A stretch of DNA of 64,000 nucleotides from Tretioscincus oriximinensis (Eukaryota > Chordata > Lepidosauria > Squamata > Gymnophthalmidae), in the NCBI GenBank assembly GCA_022410635.1, contig JAJVDF010000133.1, positions 1,637,875-1,701,874 of the forward strand. The letters run 5' to 3'. The notes beneath the pieces are model-generated. The model did no database searches. It was not told where the DNA came from and saw nothing but the letters and a program-made list of their open reading frames with translations. Both the position numbers and the translations under genes were made by a program. Shown here piece by piece: positions 62,921-64,000 of this stretch. Within the stretch, counting starts at the first letter, position 1. The number at the start of each line of letters is the position of its first letter.

Positions 62921-62926
62921 AATAAA
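62921..62926 (+). terminator. Candidate polyadenylation signal of the DAPK2-like gene
   Basis: GGAAATAAAAGTG, the first strong signal on the plus strand after the kinase stop codon. Confidence 0.45.
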
Positions 62927-62940
62927 AGTGCAAGTAAACA

Positions 62941-64000
62941 GCAAGCTGAGCCAGNGACTGGTTCTGTGGGGGGTCCTGGGGGAGCCGGGGTGGAAAGGGG
63001 TCCTCTGGGTGCCTTGGGGTTATTGGGAGCGGCGTTCCCTGCCTCAAAGCATGGAGCCGCCTCAGGGTGGGGCCCCCATACTCTGAAATGGAGGTTCCAA
63101 GCAGTGGGATCTCTCTCTTGCTAATGCCAAGGCCCAAGCCACATCAGGAATCCATCCGAGGGGAGGGGGGGGCTTTTGGGGGTGAAATAGTGACCTCCAC
63201 TCCTTCCAGCAGGGGGAAGAGGAACCCCAATTGGCCCTTCAGCCTCTGCACTCCAGCAGCTGCCCAGGGCTGGGTGTCTCCTGAGCCCTGGGTTGCCTTG
63301 TGTGGCAANAGCAGGCAGATGGGGGCTGCTGGTGGCTGTGGCTGGGAGGAGCCCTTGGCATGGGGCCACTATGCAGGGCCTCTGCTCTCCCCGGGTGCTG
63401 GCTCTGTCCAGGGAAAGGCAAGTGACCAAGGTCTAGATAAGGGCAGATGGCCAAGCTATAGAGCTGCCTATTGGGTCTCCCACCATTATTTACCCCACAA
63501 AGAGCCTCAGGTGCTGGGCAAAGCGCCCCCCCCCCCCCCCCCCGGGCTCTGTGATAGAAGGGCGCTTCTTCCTCTGCAGCTCCCGTGAGATTCCCACGGG
63601 CTGGGAGGGGCCCCAGAGACTACACTCCAGGCCAACCACCCTCCACTTCGGAACCTGCCTCCCCTTGTTGCATGGAAGGCCCAAGGCCCCCATCTGCCCC
63701 AGGTACTCCCGCTTTTCCCCCCCTCCGGGGTTCCCCCTTGCCTCCCAGGACAGCGAGGGCCCTGCGGGGTCTCTCCTGGGCACGCAAAGCGCCCCCTCTG
63801 GGGCCAAAGGATCTTGTCCCATGGGCTGACCATAACCCTCTTCTGCGCCCCTGGGGAGAGCCGGCTGCAGCCTCTCTCCTTTCATTAAGGGGCCGCCGGG
63901 TGGCCCCGCCTGGGATCCGCGAGTCATTTAGCCAGAGCGAACCCGTGGGGGCGAAGAAGACGCGAGAAGAGGTGCCGCTTCCGAACTCTGCCTGCTTCCC
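62941..64000. other. Unassigned right end of the window
   Basis: GC-rich sequence with a run of C (about 63526-63543) and rising CpG density after 63850, which could be the edge of the next gene's promoter. No exon was recognised. Confidence 0.4.

Larger units (their letters stand above)
61281..62940 (+). other. Probable 3' UTR / downstream region of the DAPK2-like gene
   Basis: Two CR1 3' fragments lie inside. The first clear AATAAA on the plus strand is at 62921. Whether the transcript extends that far (1.65 kb) is uncertain. Confidence 0.4.

Overview
The window is nuclear DNA of a vertebrate, most likely a squamate reptile (gecko- or skink-like). The genes are vertebrate multi-exon genes with CpG-island promoters. 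The repeats are what squamate genomes carry: CR1 LINEs ending in TTCTTATG-type tails, a Sauria-SINE-like family with an AAATA tail, a second tRNA-derived SINE with a TTC tail, L1 and L2-clade LINEs, and a very young 188-bp hAT miniature element. The species call rests on repeats alone.

Layout: (1) 1-3.1 kb, 5' end of a DNAJA-type co-chaperone gene on the minus strand (two coding exons, a probable non-coding first exon and a CpG-island promoter; the rest lies off the left edge). (2) 3.5-18.5 kb, gene-poor DNA with CR1, SINE, hAT, two inverted LTR-like elements and two foldback elements. (3) 18.5-27.6 kb, NES (nestin), minus strand, complete in four coding exons (1,664 aa), with a SOX/POU motif pair in intron 2. 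(4) 28-34 kb, a repeat graveyard with an L1 broken by four later insertions and a 190-bp assembly gap. (5) 34.0-46.0 kb, HDGF, minus strand, complete in six coding exons (246 aa) with a 9-kb first intron. (6) 47.0-55.4 kb, PRCC, plus strand, complete in seven coding exons (428 aa), head-to-head with HDGF across a 1-kb CpG island. (7) 55.7-62.9 kb, a complete DAPK2-like kinase gene, plus strand, 12 coding exons (406 aa). (8) 63-64 kb, no recognisable gene.

NES, HDGF and PRCC are linked in the same way at human 1q23. The two outer genes are not: their nearest human relatives, DNAJA4 and DAPK2, lie on 15q with CRABP1, HDGFL3, SYNM and NTRK3, the paralogous counterparts of the 1q23 set. The best reading is that this reptile kept whole-genome-duplication copies of DNAJA4 and DAPK2 in the NES/HDGF block that mammals lost. 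No operon-like cooperation is implied; the genes share ancestry and neighbourhood, and HDGF and PRCC probably share a bidirectional promoter.

Exon models were built by hand from splice sites, phase and similarity to remembered human proteins. Exon lengths add up to intact frames for NES, HDGF, PRCC and the DAPK2-like gene. UTR ends, transcription starts and motif sites are predictions.
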